Positions 12,743 to 25,308 of a stretch of DNA of 64,000 nucleotides are shown here, one piece after another. The position numbers and the translations under genes are program-made. This DNA comes from Setomelanomma holmii. Its lineage: Eukaryota > Ascomycota > Dothideomycetes > Pleosporales > Phaeosphaeriaceae. Location of the stretch: NCBI GenBank assembly GCA_010015745.1, contig ML978156.1, positions 820,970 to 884,969 on the forward strand, read 5' to 3'. Each line of letters begins with the position of its first letter. The stretch's first letter is position 1. The notes under the pieces are model-generated. The model saw nothing but the letters and a program-made list of their open reading frames with translations, ran no database searches and had not been told where the DNA came from.

Positions 12743-13723
12743 ATGTCTGCAGCCCGCCTACCTATTGCGCTGTTCCACGAACCCGCGCCTCATGTCGCCC
12801 CTTCATCGATTCCGCCCGAGGAACTTGAGACTTACACTGGTTGGTTTCGAACCAATGCAGGCGCCCGAATCGTCATCATGCGCGACGGTAGTCGACAGCG
12901 CCTCGGTTACATTGAAGACGTTCAAGGCGCCATCACCAAGAGCGTCGACCTACAACTCGAAGGCGTCAGGCGCATCTATCGCGGAGGCGCAACCCTGGAG
13001 GAGAAAGAAGTGAACCGCAACATCCAGGCGATGGCCAAGGCCACTCCTGGCGACTTCGAGGTGTTCTTTGGTGTCAAACATTGCAAGATCATTCATGTGG
13101 AGATTGGCAGGGACCAGTATGAGCGCACAGAGAAAGGCGTGTGTCTCATCACAACCCTCCCGCCTGAGGTTCGCGAGCGTATCTGGAGACAAGTACTCCG
13201 AGATGCTTTCCCGCAAGACAAGGACAGGATTGTTCTCACTGCTCAATATGGGCCTCTTGCTATTGTCGGTCCCGATTTGAAGGTATCGCAGTTTCATATG
13301 CTGAGCCATCATTACCATACTAAACAAACATCACAGACACCATTCAACCACGTTCGATGCATCTGGAAGGAGTTCCGTAATGATGCGAAACTTCTCGAGT
13401 TCGACTTCCAGCCCATTCTAGTGTCGAATTCCCTGGCCGTCACGAAGCTTCTGCGTCCCCGGAATCCCGAAGTGGCTCGCTACCTACGCCAAGTCGACCT
13501 TCACTTCCACTTCGGTCCTGGAAGCAACCCTCCGCAGTCCTTCCTGTTCAATCTCCTCGACTTCGGACTCGCCACGCCGACATGCAACGTCAACCTCTTC
13601 ATGTTCTTGTGGAAGATCAAAAGCAAGAAGGCGAAGGACGTCTACAACTTCATGCAATACGGTTTCAACGCGAACTACTGCGATCAGGCTGAACGGTCGT
13701 TCGTGCCAGCTGAAGTGGAATAA
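12743..13723 (+). CDS. F-box-like hypothetical protein
   Basis: The first ATG in the frame is at 12743 (326 codons without splicing). A segment near residue 130 reads L-I-T-T-L-P-P-E-V-R-E-R-I-W, the helix pattern of F-box/2EXR-like domains. Later text such as R-C-I-W-K-E-F-R-N-D-A-K and V-T-K-L-L-R-P resembles these fungal families. A 54-bp segment at 13283-13336 starts GTATCG and ends ACAG and is a multiple of three without a stop, so it may be an intron (308 residues if spliced). F-box proteins usually tether substrates to SCF ubiquitin ligases, but that role is inference here. Confidence 0.65.
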   Translation: MSAARLPIALFHEPAPHVAPSSIPPEELETYTGWFRTNAGARIVIMRDGSRQRLGYIEDVQGAITKSVDLQLEGVRRIYRGGATLEEKEVNRNIQAMAKATPGDFEVFFGVKHCKIIHVEIGRDQYERTEKGVCLITTLPPEVRERIWRQVLRDAFPQDKDRIVLTAQYGPLAIVGPDLKVSQFHMLSHHYHTKQTSQTPFNHVRCIWKEFRNDAKLLEFDFQPILVSNSLAVTKLLRPRNPEVARYLRQVDLHFHFGPGSNPPQSFLFNLLDFGLATPTCNVNLFMFLWKIKSKKAKDVYNFMQYGFNANYCDQAERSFVPAEVE

Positions 13724-14350
13724 AGCTCTTCAGACCGCTTGAAGAGGATACCGGCAGGCTGCTCAGCTTGACGCTCCCAACGTCAGGTCCTTCCCTGTAG
13801 ACCATGATGACAAGGATCTTGTGGAAGTGATTACTGTGGCGTGCTACAAGAAGGACATGAAATCTATAGTGACGTGGTACAATCGCGACGAAGATATAGC
13901 GGCTGCTATGACTGTTAATCAGTGCAAAGGTTGGATGAAGAATGGCTTTTGAGCGGCTCGGGCTCGGTGGGAATATACAGGCAGGCTATTCTGATGCCGA
14001 GAACATGACGCTGAAGGTAGCCATGTACGACTTTGAGTACTGATTGATGCAACGAGACCTGATTTTACACCATCTGAAAACAACGAATGAGAAGTAGTGC
14101 CGGTGTTCTAGGACACTGTCTTGCAATCAGACCTGTGGGGTTTCCAGTATTTGCAACCTGATTCGCCAAGTTTGCTGACTCTGCGCATTTATAGATGGCT
14201 AATGGCAAAGGATCCCTCCATGAAGACCCTAGCCAACTACACGAGAATGCCAAAGCGTAAGTTGTGTTTAGACCAGCCTCATGAGCAGGCTACAAAGAGA
14301 TCTCGCATACAATCTCAGGAGATCGTGACCCAGCTCCTATCCTAACGAGC

Positions 14351-15134
14351 CAGCCATTCCGCCTCCTGAACCTTCCCGCAGAGATCTCGGACCTCATCTA
14401 CGCATACGCCTTAACCACCGACAATGGCAAGGTCCAGATCCGCATCCCACAATACCAACCAGACAGCGCAAAGATCCTCATTCAGTCATACGAACCATAC
14501 AAGTCTCCTCCGAAATTCAACAAACTCCAATACGTTTGCAAACGCCTCCACGCTGAAACTTCCTGTCTCGAACTCCGCCACAACACACTCGTCTTTCCAA
14601 CAAAACGCACGCGCCGAACTAGATCCAAACCAGCAAGTCCTCTATTTCACAACCCACTACACCCCAGCAAAATTCTCTTGGATCAAAACCATCGAGCTCA
14701 ACATCAAAGCCCTCGCCATGCCATACAGCCACAACCTGACATATTTCCTCACGCCCACACACTTCGACGCATACGTGCGCGTCGCGAAATCCTGCCGTGC
14801 GCATCCAAACATGCAGGTCCAATATGTGCTTGAGTCGTTCACTTGGTGACATAATTACCATATGGCACCCGAGTTGTGCGGCTTCATTGAACAAGGCATA
14901 GTACTGCACAAGGCGCTTGGCAAAATCTATCTTGGGGCGCTGCACCCAGAACACGCGGATTTGCTGCTGGCGATTAGCGTTGAGGCGAGGAGTAGGAGGA
15001 AGAAGGTGAGCTGGTATGCGCCGAATCTGAAGTTCTTTCCTGGGCAGGATGAGTTTAGGGAAGATATGTTTCGAAGTGGGGCGAGAGGTGTGGAGTTTGC
15101 GGGTATTGAAGGGGGGGTTGGAGAGATGGATTGA
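14351..15134 (+). pseudogene. decayed 2EXR/F-box-like gene
   Basis: A good family match begins near 14354: F-R-L-L-N-L-P-A-E-I-S-D-L-I-Y-A-Y-A-L, then K-L-Q-Y-V-C-K-R-L-H-A-E-T. Near 14595 the plausible continuation moves to another frame (F-S-W-I-K-T-I-E-L-N at about 14670). After a stop at 14847-14849, protein-like sequence resumes in that same frame to 15134. Upstream, an ATG at 14195 and a GTAAGT donor at 14257 could be a first exon, but the phases do not join cleanly. I read it as a broken copy; a badly predicted intron is the alternative. Confidence 0.5.
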
Positions 15135-15683
15135 GGTCGCGAAGAAGTGGGCGAAGGAGGGCTCATGATGGGGTAGCAATGGATGTTCGAAGTTTGGCAC
15201 GAGAGTGATCGTATACCAGATGATGATGATGCAAAATGTTGAAGTACGAACCATTCATTACTCAAAGACCTATCGTACAACAACTAATCCAAGATCCCAT
15301 CAACGCCAATGCTAAGCATCAAATCCACATCCGCGTCGGTATGTAACATAGGAAAACCCGGCTGGCCTAGCCAAAGACATCTGAGGATGATCAAGCCCTC
15401 GACGTGAAAGGAAATTTTCAAAACTCAAACGCTTTCCTTCAATCAAGCCACAATACTGGGAAATTTTGTAGCAACTAGCCGCACAACACTCAGGGTATTG
15501 CGTGATCCTCCAATGTCCAATAACCTTCTGACCCCCCGATCATCCAGCTCTTGTTCGTCGAAGACACACGCAAGTGCCTAGGCGTGTGGGCGAGTGGTAT
15601 CATATCCAATCCAATCTTATACCAAATGAGAATACGTCGTCGTTACATTCCCCCGCACACCTCATCTCAACGAGATGAGACGT

Positions 15684-18600
15684 CTATTTCTTTCCAAGCA
15701 ACCCACCAACAAGTGGGACATTGCTCATACCACCGCCACCCTTCTTCTTATCCTTTTTTCCTCCACCAAGGACATCCGACAACGATCCGAGTCCTAGACC
15801 ACCAAGCAGCTTGTTGATTCCCAAGCCGCCTAGCAGTCCGTTGACGAGGCCGCCAAGACCAAGGCCGTTGAGCAACTTGCCGACCAGGTTCAAGACACCG
15901 GTGAGCAAGAGACCAACGGCTGCGATGATCTGGAACAATGGCTCGGTGAGCAAGCTCCAGAGCGGGTTAAGCTTCTTCTTGGCATGGGGCATGTCGGAGA
16001 TCTTTTTCTTTGCGTTGTCGATGGTGGTGACGACTGAGGTGGTGAGTTCCTTGAGGTTGTCGGCAAGCTTGTACTCTTGCGGCGAAGCTTCGCCGGTTTG
16101 GCTGCGACCCTTGGCCTGAGCGGCAATCTTGCCGTCGGGGTCGAGGCCTCGCAGGGCACCGTTGCAATCGTTGAGGATGCGGGAGCCTTCTTCGATGAGC
16201 GGCTTGACGTTGTTGACGAGTTCTTCTTCGTCGAGCTCGTCGCGGGGCGTGCGGTCGGCTTTCTCGATATACTACGTGCATGTTAGTAACAGTCTGCGAT
16301 GGTGAGCAATGAGCTAAACTTACATCGGTGATTTGCTTCATCACGGGCTGTACACGCTCAAGAGTGTCTGCGCAGATCTTGGACATCTTGTCGGCAAGCT
16401 CAGCGTCCTCGCGGCGCTGCCTCTCCTCGTCGGTCTCATCTTCTGGTACCTCTTCCTGAATGTTCTCCAAGAGAGTGACTTCTCCGACTTTGTTACCGTC
16501 GTTGTCAATAACATAGCCGTTGTCATCGATCTCAAGACCAGCGCAGTGGCCAAGATCTCCAGCAGTGAGTCGGCCAAGGACATCGCCGTTCTCATCACGG
16601 ACCTCACCTTCCTTGTTAACACGCATCCCAGACATTGGGTTGATGCGGCGCTTCTTCTCTTCAGGCTCCCAGCGCTCGGCCTTACCAATGACGTTTCCGT
16701 TCTTGTCGTTGATGTCGCCATCCTCATCGACCTTGTGGCCAGCAAGTCTCTTGACATCACCTTCGATGACGCGTCCGATGATCTCGCCCTCTTCAGTCTG
16801 AACGGTACCATCTTTGGCAACCTTATTGTTGTCGAAGCCAGCGAAAGGACCTTCGGGACCAGAATTGGCACCCTTGGCGAGTTCAGCACGTCCAATGACG
16901 TTGCCCTCGTTGTCCCAGATCTGGCCCTTGCCGTCGACCTTCTTACCGATCATGGTGGATGGGTCGCCCTCAGCAACGCGGCCAAGGATTTGGCCGCTGG
17001 AGTCGACGACGTTACCGGCCTTGTTGACGGTGCAGCCAGCGAGTGCGCCAAGGTCAACCTCTTCTACTTCCTCTTCTTGCCATGGCTCGGCGTGGCCCTT
17101 GACATTGCCGTACTTGTCAATGATGTCTCCATCTTCGTCGACAGAGTGGCCGACGAGCTTCTTCGGGTCGCCCTCCACGATCTGGCCAACACGGTTGCCA
17201 TCGCTGTCATCGACGAATCCGTCCTTAACAACACGCAGACCTTCGTAGCCAGCGAATGGACCCTCTTGCTTTGTAACACGCTCGTTGTCAGGAATGAGCT
17301 CGCAGCGGCCGACTACCTTGCCAGTATCGCCGTGGATCAAGCCTTCGCCATCGGACTTGCGGCCAGCAAGATCCTTGAGGTTACCTTCAACGAGCTTACC
17401 AACAGGAATGCCGTTGCTGTCAACAAGGTATCCTTGCTTGTTGAGCGTGAGACCATCAAGAACGGAGAGATCAGCCGGAGCCTCTTCCTCTTCATCCTCA
17501 AGTGGCTCAGCATGGCCCTTGACGTTGCCATACTTGTCGACGATATCACCGTCCTCATCGACCGCATTGCCGACCAGGCGTTTGGCATTGCCCTCAACGA
17601 CCTCACCGACGACGTTGTCATCTTCGTCAGCGACCTTGCCGTCAGCGATGACACGAAGGCCTTGGAGACCGGCGAATGGTCCTTCGGGCTTGACCTCGCG
17701 CTCATTTTCTGGGATGAGTTCGACACGACCGATTACCTTTCCAGAGTCGTTCCAAATCTGGCCTTGGTCGTCAAGCTTCTTGCCAGCAAGCTCCTTGGCG
17801 TTGCCCTCGACTAGGCGTGCGACAGGCACGCCCTCTTCGCCGATGACATTGCCTTGCTTGTTGACAGTCTTGCCCTGCAAGCTTGAGAGGTCGATGGGGT
17901 CTTCCTCTTGAGGCTCTTCCTCCTCAGGCTCCTCATAGCGTTCAGCATGACCGACGACTGAGCCCTTCTTGTCGAGAATGTCACCATCCTCATCAACGGC
18001 ACGGCCGACTAGCTTCTTGGGATCGCCTTCAACGACTTGACCGACACGGTTGCCGTTCTCATCCTCAACGAAGCCATCCTTGACAACGACGAGGCCCTCG
18101 AGACCAGCGAAGGGAGCTTCCTCCTCCGCTTCCTCCTGGGGAATGGTGTGGGCGCGGCCAATAACGTGGCCCTTGTTGTCCCAGAATTGACCTTCGGCAT
18201 CGGCGGTGATGCCAGACTTGGAGAGCTTCTTCGCGTCACCCTCGATCAACTCACCAACGATGTTGCCGTTGGAATCAATGAGCTTGCCGGACTTGTTGAC
18301 GGAGAGACCTTCAAGGATGTCGAGAGGTGGGCGGGCAGTGGCATCCTCACCCTCTTCACCTTCGCCTTCCTCGCCAGCCTCCTCGGCGGCAGCCTCAGCG
18401 TCCTCAGCGTCCTCAGCGGCGTCTTGAGCATCCTCGGCAGCATCCTCTGCCTTGCCAACCTCCTGCTCGATCAACTTGGGTAGAGCCTTGACCTTTCCGA
18501 TGACATTACCATCCTTGTCAAGGATCTCTCCCTTATCGTTGATCTTCTTGCCGGCGCACTCTTTGGCATCACCCTCAATGAGTTCACCAATGGGTTCACC

Positions 18601-21093
18601 TTCCTCGTCAAGAACCTGGCCCTTCTTGTTGACCTTCAAGCCCTCAAGAGTGTCGATTTCGGGAGTAATCTCAACCTCCTCCGTCTCTGGTTCAGGCTCA
18701 ACCTCGACCATCTTGGGAAGCGCCTTGACCTTTCCGAGAACGTTTCCGTCCTTGTCAACGACTTCACCCTTGTCGTTGATCTTCTTGCCGGCGCATTCTT
18801 TGGCGTCACCTTCGATGAGCTCGCCAATGGGCTCACCTTCTTCATCAAGGACTTGCCCCTTCTTGTTGACCTTGAGGCCTTCAAGCTCGTCGATCTCGGG
18901 TGTGACCTCCTTGAGTTCTGGCTCGCCCTCACCCTCCTCTTCAGCGGGCTCCTCATCTTCGTTCTCTCCAAGGCGCTCCTTGAGCTCCTTGATGGCTTCA
19001 AAGGCAGCCTCGCCAGGAATAACGTCGACTTTGCCGATAACGTTACCCTCTTTATCGAGAACTTCACCCTTGTCGTTGAGCGTCTTGCCGGCGCAATCCG
19101 CAATCTCGCCGTCCTTGAGCTCACCGATTTCCTCGCCTTCTGCATCGAGGACCTTGCCCTTCTTGTTGACCTTGAGACCGTCCAAGATGCGGGTGTCGAG
19201 TGCGCCGGAGGCGGCGTCCTTGAGCTTGTCGGCAGCACCCTCAGCAAGTTCGACCTTGCCAAGAACATTGCCCTCAGCATCAACGACTTCACCCTTGTCG
19301 TTGACAGTAAGGCCCTTGATGTCCTCAATGTTCTCAAGAGCACCATCCTCGACGTGGCCGACGACTTCGCCATCATCGTTGAGTATGTCGCCCTCTTCGT
19401 TAACTTGCATGCCTTCGAGAGCCTCGACACCAGGAAGTTCATCCTCGATGTCGGCGGCACCCTCCTCAGCATCCCCTTTGGCGCCTTCGGCATCGTCTTT
19501 GGCTCCCTCAGCCTTGTCCGCGACTCCATCGACAAGGTCCTCATCTTCTTCATCTTCGCCTTCCTCCTCGTCTTGATCGACGAGTTGAGCAGCTTCTTCG
19601 GAAAGCTCGGCACGAGCGATAACGTTACCGTCATCGTCGAGAATTTCGCCCTTCTCGTTAAACTCCTTGCCTTGAATCTCGGATGGGTCGCCCTCAACGA
19701 GACGACCGATAAAGTCGCCATCATCATTCAGAATCTGACCATCACGGGCAGCAGTGAGGCCCTTTAGGATGCTGATATCTGGCATCTTGAGATCGCCACC
19801 CTCTGCCTGTTTCTTCTGGTCCTCAACGGCTTCAGGGAGAAGCTCGCAGCGACCGACTAGATCGCCATCATCATCGAGAATCTCGCCATTCTCGCCGATG
19901 GGGTAGCCAGCGAGGTCTTCAGCATCACCCTCGACAAGGTGGCCAATGTCTTTGCCATCCTTGTCTTTGACAAGACCTTCCTCGTCGACCTCAAGGCCCT
20001 TCAGCACGCTTAGATCGGGGGTATCTGGGAGATCTTGACCGGTGGTATCTTCAACGGAGTCCTTGACATCGCCAGCCTTGTCCTCCGCATCCTCGGTCAC
20101 ATCTTCAGCAGTGTCTTGGGCGTCGCCAGCAGTGCTCTTGGCGCCTTCGGCAGTATCCTCGGCGGGATCTTCAGCATCGTCGACCGCGCTCTCGGCCTTG
20201 TCTTGGACATCACCGGTCGCGCTCTCTGCGGTATCCTTTGTGCTTTCAGTGTTATCTTCGGCTGTGTCCTTCGCGTCCTCAGCGGTCTCCGCAACATCGT
20301 CGCCGGCGTCCTGCGCAGCTCCCTTGGGATCCTTCGAAGCTTTGCCAGCAAGATTTGATGCACGGCCAGCGAGACCACGAGCACCGCTCAAGGCACCTTC
20401 GCCAGCCTGCTTGCCCTCATCAGCAGCTTTGCTAGCAGTGTCGGTAGCGTCATCATCGGTGTTGTCGTTGGTGTCGTCTTCCTCCTCACCCTCATCTCCT
20501 GCCTTTTGTGTGGCATCATCACCGGTCTCTTCCGCCTCGTCCTCAGCCTCCTCAGCCTCATCATCATCAATTGGCTTTGGCTCGGCTTCTTCGAGGTCGT
20601 CGCCGGCTTGGGAGACCTTTCCCTTGGTGTCTTCTGTGGTGTCTTCCGCCTTCTTCTTGGTGTCTTCTGTGGTGTCATCCGCCTTGCTCTTTGCATCCTT
20701 TGCGGTATCTTCTACTTGGCTCTTCGCGTCTTCGCCCTTCTCTTGAGCGCCACCAAGGAGGCCCTCTCCGCCCTTCTTCGCATCTTCTGCCTTCTCGGAT
20801 ACATCGGGGGCGGGGGAATCCTCCTTTGTCGCCTGGGGCTTGTTAAGCTTTGGGGCAGCTGACTGTGGCTTGCGTCCAAGCTTGGTTGGGGTGCGGGGGG
20901 TGTCACCCTTTCCTGCTGCTGGGGAAGGCATATTGAGCTTTTCTTGTGGTAATTCGTAAGAACGTCTATCTCGTGGACTCGTCGCTGACACGTTACTTGA
21001 TATGGAACGTGAGCGTGTAGACCTGGGGGAGTTCCTATTAGGTGTCGGGGGGAACGAGTAATAGGTGTAAGAGTTGGAGGAGTTTTCTGTCAT
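15684..21093 (-). CDS. giant acidic DUF3659-type repeat protein
   Basis: Exons 21093-16324 and 16271-15684 (minus strand) are joined across a 52-bp phase-0 intron (GTAAGT donor, CACGTAG acceptor), giving about 1785 residues. Layout: residues 1-90 are Ser/Pro/Arg-rich. Residues 90-350 are LEA-like, strongly acidic and low in hydrophobics (repeats of D-T-T-E-D-T-K and A-E-D-T-A-E). Residues 355-1545 are about 15 repeats. Then come a helical region and a C-terminal Gly/Leu-rich hydrophobic tail (G-L-G-L-G-G-L-V-N-G-L-L-G-G-L-G) ending in Lys-rich and Gly-rich text. Each repeat reads L-x-G-L-x-V-N-K-x-G-x-V-x-D, then G-x-x-I-G-x-L-x-x-G-D-A, then a second half N-D-K-G-E-V-x-D-K-x-G-N-V-I-G-K. This matches the DUF3659 family (known in fungi, function unknown). 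The LEA-like part suggests a desiccation- or wall-related role, which is inference. Confidence 0.9.
16460..20030 (-). repeat. about 15 in-frame tandem DUF3659 repeats
   Basis: The repeats are 60-80 residues each. Two successive units (about 18,480-18,900) are nearly identical over V-N-K-K-G-Q-V-L-D-E-E-G-E-P-I-G, which points to a recent unit duplication. Others alternate between a P-F-A-G opening and a D-L-S-x-L opening, so the central part looks like doublets multiplied as pairs. The antisense strand stays open over long stretches because of the regular codon pattern; those frames are not genes. Confidence 0.85.
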
Positions 21094-22989
21094 GTATTAA
21101 TTGACGAATGGGTCGTCTTTGTAGGTGGAAGAGGGGTTTAAGGATCAAGGCAGGCGCGCATTTATGGGACGGTAATGGGAAATGATGGTCACGTTTTGGC
21201 AGGATGACGTAGAGTTCTCATGTTCCATTGAGCTCCAACAGGCATGCAGCAGGGGGAGCTCGCGCGGCAATGGTGTTCGATGGGGCACAGAAACCTGCTT
21301 TGGCGGCTTGCGAGAGCACTCTGTACGACAACTGCAACGAACCAGAAGAGCATTGCGTCACATCCTCCAGCCTCGAGCGGGGCGTCCGCTCCATCTTGAG
21401 AGGTCTCCACTCAGTGATGTGAGACAAGCGCGGGTAACTGCTGCAGCAGGGGTGGGATGAATTGTGGCTGGAACTGGGATGCGATTGGAATCGTCGATGA
21501 GCACGCATACCGCCGCCAAGTTCAGGATTACCAGGGCTGTATGGCAGCGGAGCTGCATCGCATACGTGCAAAAGCTCTATTACATTGTACTGTGGTCCGT
21601 TAGCTACTGCGAGTCGTAAATTGATGAATCAGATGCAGAATGCTACCGAGACCTGGCATAGCTACTCAGTGCGCAGCTTCTCAACGGCGACGCGTAACTC
21701 GTGGCAAGCTTTGGAGCGCGCTGTGGAGTAGGGAGAGGCGACAATCCAGGCCCGATCGGCGGAACTGTGGCTGGCATCTCCACCGTCGTACTCATCGCAA
21801 CGGGTATCCCTGAAGGGGGACAATTTCCATCCTATCAAATGGTTTCAGGTTGGAGGAGATGGAGTCGTGCCGTGTCTGCGTCCGAGCAGGTTGTTGCACG
21901 GCGTTCTGATGTAGGTTGACATGACGTCAAATGAAGCGTGCTGGGTTGTGCCCTGTCGTATCCATGTCGAAACTTCGCTTGGGCCGGTTGATCGTCCTGC
22001 ACCATCCCATGTTCCTTGGGACGACCATCGCGAGCCCCCATGAGCGGAACACGGCTCACGGGAGGTGAGCGGAGAGACCCTGCGTTGTTCACAATGATCA
22101 GGAACAGAACGTCTCTCCGCCATGCAGCCACGGGGCAGTGAAGCCGAAGGCCTCCAACACGGTTGTTCCTGCGTGCAAGCGACGCGCCAGCCATCACGCG
22201 AAGCGGCACGGCCTGCACTCCGGGGCGCACACCGTTGATCGCTACGGGACGTTTGAGCGTTTGACATCGCGATGGTATTGAGCGCTAGCATTGCAACGGA
22301 TCTTTAGGCCGAGCGAGAGGCCACTTCAATGTAACCAATTGCTAGGGAAACGTGCTTCTAAGGCATGCGCTAAATCAAATTACTCCGTGCACAGCGTCTT
22401 GTTTCACTGCAATCCTGTTCCTGAGTCACGGAGCACGACTGCTCGAAAAATGAATACTTCTCGGCTCGTCACTGTGATCGAATTGGTAAAATTTATTGAA
22501 CAAATACAAGATTATGAAAGTGACACGGCAACAAAGAAAAGAGTAGACTCGACCAGACTCATGTTATGGTTCCATGACGGCACGGATGATGTCAGTGGGG
22601 ACGGGAAGCTGCATGAGCCTTCCAACGTTGTACCTGTTTTCTGGTAACGAGGAACTTCACTTCGATGATCACACAGTGACCAGCGAACCGTAATGCACAG
22701 CCAAGGGGTAATATTGAATCGGGAATCTATATGATCGCCATGGTAAACTTAGAGGCTGGAGTGCAGCGCCAGTGCCTGTGCAGAAGTGGTGTCTCGATGG
22801 AAGTGCTCGCTACCTGTCCTGGTTCCCGAAGTCGCTGTACTGTAGGCAAGAATTCCCGGTCGCCTTCGGGCTCGACTTGCCTTTCGGAGCTTGTGATAAA
22901 ATCTCTTTGTCTTGGTATAAGCGCGTTACTGAGGCAAAACGCCATGAAATACACACCGTTCATTAGGGTGTCCACTCATGCAGGAACAC
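21094..22989. other. intergenic region, 1.9 kb
   Basis: It lies between the start of the DUF3659 gene and the 3' end of the IQ-motif gene, both on the minus strand. Open frames here are short, overlap on both strands and show no motifs. It should contain the promoter of the repeat-protein gene. Confidence 0.5.
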
Positions 22990-24828
22990 TCAGGTTGCAG
23001 GACTCGCTGGTTTCCCCAGCTTATCCCGCGTGCCATCAGGTGGTATCGCGCTCTCTACATCCTGTCCTGGCTTGCTAAGCCATTTCTTCTTCTTGTTATC
23101 CTTGGCATTCTCCCCCTGCTTCGGCGTCTGATCGTCCGTCTCGCCTCCGCGGCTGCTGATACGTCGCCACACTCGGTGCCTCCAGCTCTGCTCTTTCTTC
23201 TCTGCCTCCTCATTCTCTGCATTCTGAGCTAGTATCTGCCTTTCTCTTTGAGCGCTCTTGCTCTTGTCCTTCTCCTCCTCCTTTTTGCGTTTGTGCTCTT
23301 CTGGATGGACAACCTTGGTCTCTGCATCCTTGACATGACTTACACCATGTTTGAACTTCCGCCTCGTCTTGACGTACGCCTCAAGGCCTACGAGCACAGC
23401 ATATGATCGGGAGATGGAGACTCGCGACATGTCAACTCCGTTATCTTGCATGGAGTGAACAAAAGCTCGGAAGTTCTTCGTCGGAGGTCTGTAATGACCA
23501 GACAGGGGAGAGAGCCGGCGGAGCTGCCCATCCTTGATCTTGCAGAGACCTGCAGCAGATATTCTAGAGCCGTGCAGGAATGAGCTGTGCTGAAATGCAC
23601 CGGATTGCTTAATTCCAATGTATAGACGGAAAGATGTGTCTGCTACCTGCACTTCGGTGAGTCGTGGTAAGACAGACTCAAGGAAGGAGACTTACGAAGA
23701 TCCACGAATTTGGTTTTACTGAGCCTCGCAGTAGGTGATTCAGTATTGTGGCCGCGGAAACGTACTTTATCTTCGATACGCCTTTCGCTTTGTCCAGATC
23801 CTCGTTCACATAATGCTCGCCTTCCACATCACTGTGCTCCAAGCTAGAGTCAGAGTTTGCCGAGGATGCCGAGCGCCTTCTTAAGTTCTTGCTCTGCCCA
23901 TCATGAAGGAGCTGGCCGTGTGGCCCGTACGCTGGGGTATCGTCATCTTTCGGCACAATGCCGTTCACGCTGTCCTTATACTCCATGGTAGTATTGATCC
24001 GCTCGCCGTTCTTTGCCCAGCATAGCCGTCCCTCGCTATCGATCTTGACCAGATAGTTCAGTCGCTCCTCCCGTGATAGGTAGCGCACCTGTTCCTTCTC
24101 CAGCCGCTCCCTGGACACCGTGGGATGCTCAAACCGCCGGCCCTCTCCGTAGTCGAGCCAATAGAAGAAGTTCTCGTGCGTTTCCGCCTTCTTCCACTGC
24201 TCATGGTACGCTCTAAGGTTCGACCCATAGCGATGCTTCTGGTCAACCATTTCAAGGAAGTACTGGAGGTCCATCATCTTAGCCGTCTTCTCGCGCTCTG
24301 CTCGTTCCTCGACCTTCTTCCTTCGATGTTCCGCGCGCTCTTCTTCTGATTGGTCATCTTCCGTGCCCGATGCATCCTCTGGGTCATCCGCTCCCGCTCG
24401 CCGTGCTATCTCACCGACGCGCTTCCAGTTCTGACGCGCCGCCTCTGAGTTGGCGCGTTCGTGCTGTTCGGGCGTGGTCAGGGTCTCGCGGAGGGCGGCT
24501 TGCTGGGAGCGCGACTTTGGGCGGGTTGCGGCGCGCCATTTGGCTTCGAAGCTTAGTACAGTGCGTGACAAGTAGTGGTCGAACTGCTAACCGTCTCTCA
24601 CAGCCTGCGCATGGTTAATACGCTGTCGCAACGCCACAGAGTGATTCCGGAATGCTATACCTCTGCCCAGCGTGCGCTAGCATCCAGCCCAATGCCTTTG
24701 AGCTGTCTTCGCTCTCTGTATCCGCGGTAATTGCGCTGAATCAGCTGTGCCGCCTCCTCTTCCGTCTGCTGGTCTTTGGGCGCATGATCGCCTGAGCTCC
24801 GTGCCGCAACATTCTGCACCTCACTCAT
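22990..24828 (-). CDS. IQ-motif (calmodulin-binding) protein
   Basis: Three minus-strand exons: 24828-24661, about 24586-23696 and 23646-22990, about 571 residues. Intron 2 (23695-23647) is a clear GTAAGT..GCAG in phase 0, joining N-S-W-I-F to V-A-D-T-S-F. Intron 1 uses GTATAG and ends at TAG (24587) or CAG (24584). Start: the ATG at 24828, giving M-S-E-V-Q-N. An IQ motif, I-Q-R-N-Y-R-G-Y-R-E-R-R, lies near residues 34-46. The rest has the charged helices and the F-Y-W-L-D-Y-G-E-G-R, R-E-R-L-E-K-E-Q-V-R-Y-L and E-G-R-L-C-W-A-K-N-G motifs of the fungal/plant IQM-like family. The C-terminus is Lys/Glu-rich. Calmodulin binding is expected from the motif but not shown. Confidence 0.85.
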
Positions 24829-25308
24829 ACTGCGCCAATACACAGATCAGAATGGCTGTGCATCTTCAGGCAGTGGCTGGGCTGCGCGGGGAAGTATGAC
24901 AGCAGCAGCACGTTTACGGCGGGGCTAACGCCGGCTGGACGAGAGGCCCCTGCATTATGGAGTCCAGCCCCAGTCGTTCGGTAAGCTCGGCACGCGTCAT
25001 CGCAAACCTCAACACCAGCGACTATCACCAAACTTCTCTCTCCGGCATGAGCGTGCCGAAGCTGCTTTGCGATGTTACCGATTCGACCTCTTCGAAAACA
25101 GGTTTCAATCGGAGGCTCCTTCTCTCGCTCAACCACTGTATTACACACACTATGAATTGTGCTGCATATTTAGCTACTAAGATTAACGTACTCCACGGGC
25201 AAGTGGCCCACCCTGCCAAGCCCCCACCAAAATCTACTGTCTTGCACCGTACAAAATGCAACTCTACGGTCTTCAACAGTACTCTACGGTGCTGCACAGT
25301 AGATTGAA

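Noticed and set aside
9646..13723. secondary-metabolite cluster around the FAD oxidoreductase
   Set aside because: No synthase, P450, transporter or regulator gene is adjacent.
14619..15254. 211-codon minus-strand open frame
   Set aside because: It is the complement of the decayed 2EXR-like copy, has no motifs, and the plus strand carries recognisable family text.
16333..17814. 493-codon plus-strand open frame, and similar ones at 18452-19576, 18853-19767 and 20042-20746
   Set aside because: They lie antisense to the DUF3659 gene. Their composition mirrors its repeated codon pattern, and the sense strand has a clear intron and repeats.
22291..22647. 118-codon plus-strand frame
   Set aside because: No start context, introns or family; it lies in the 3' flank of the IQ-motif gene.
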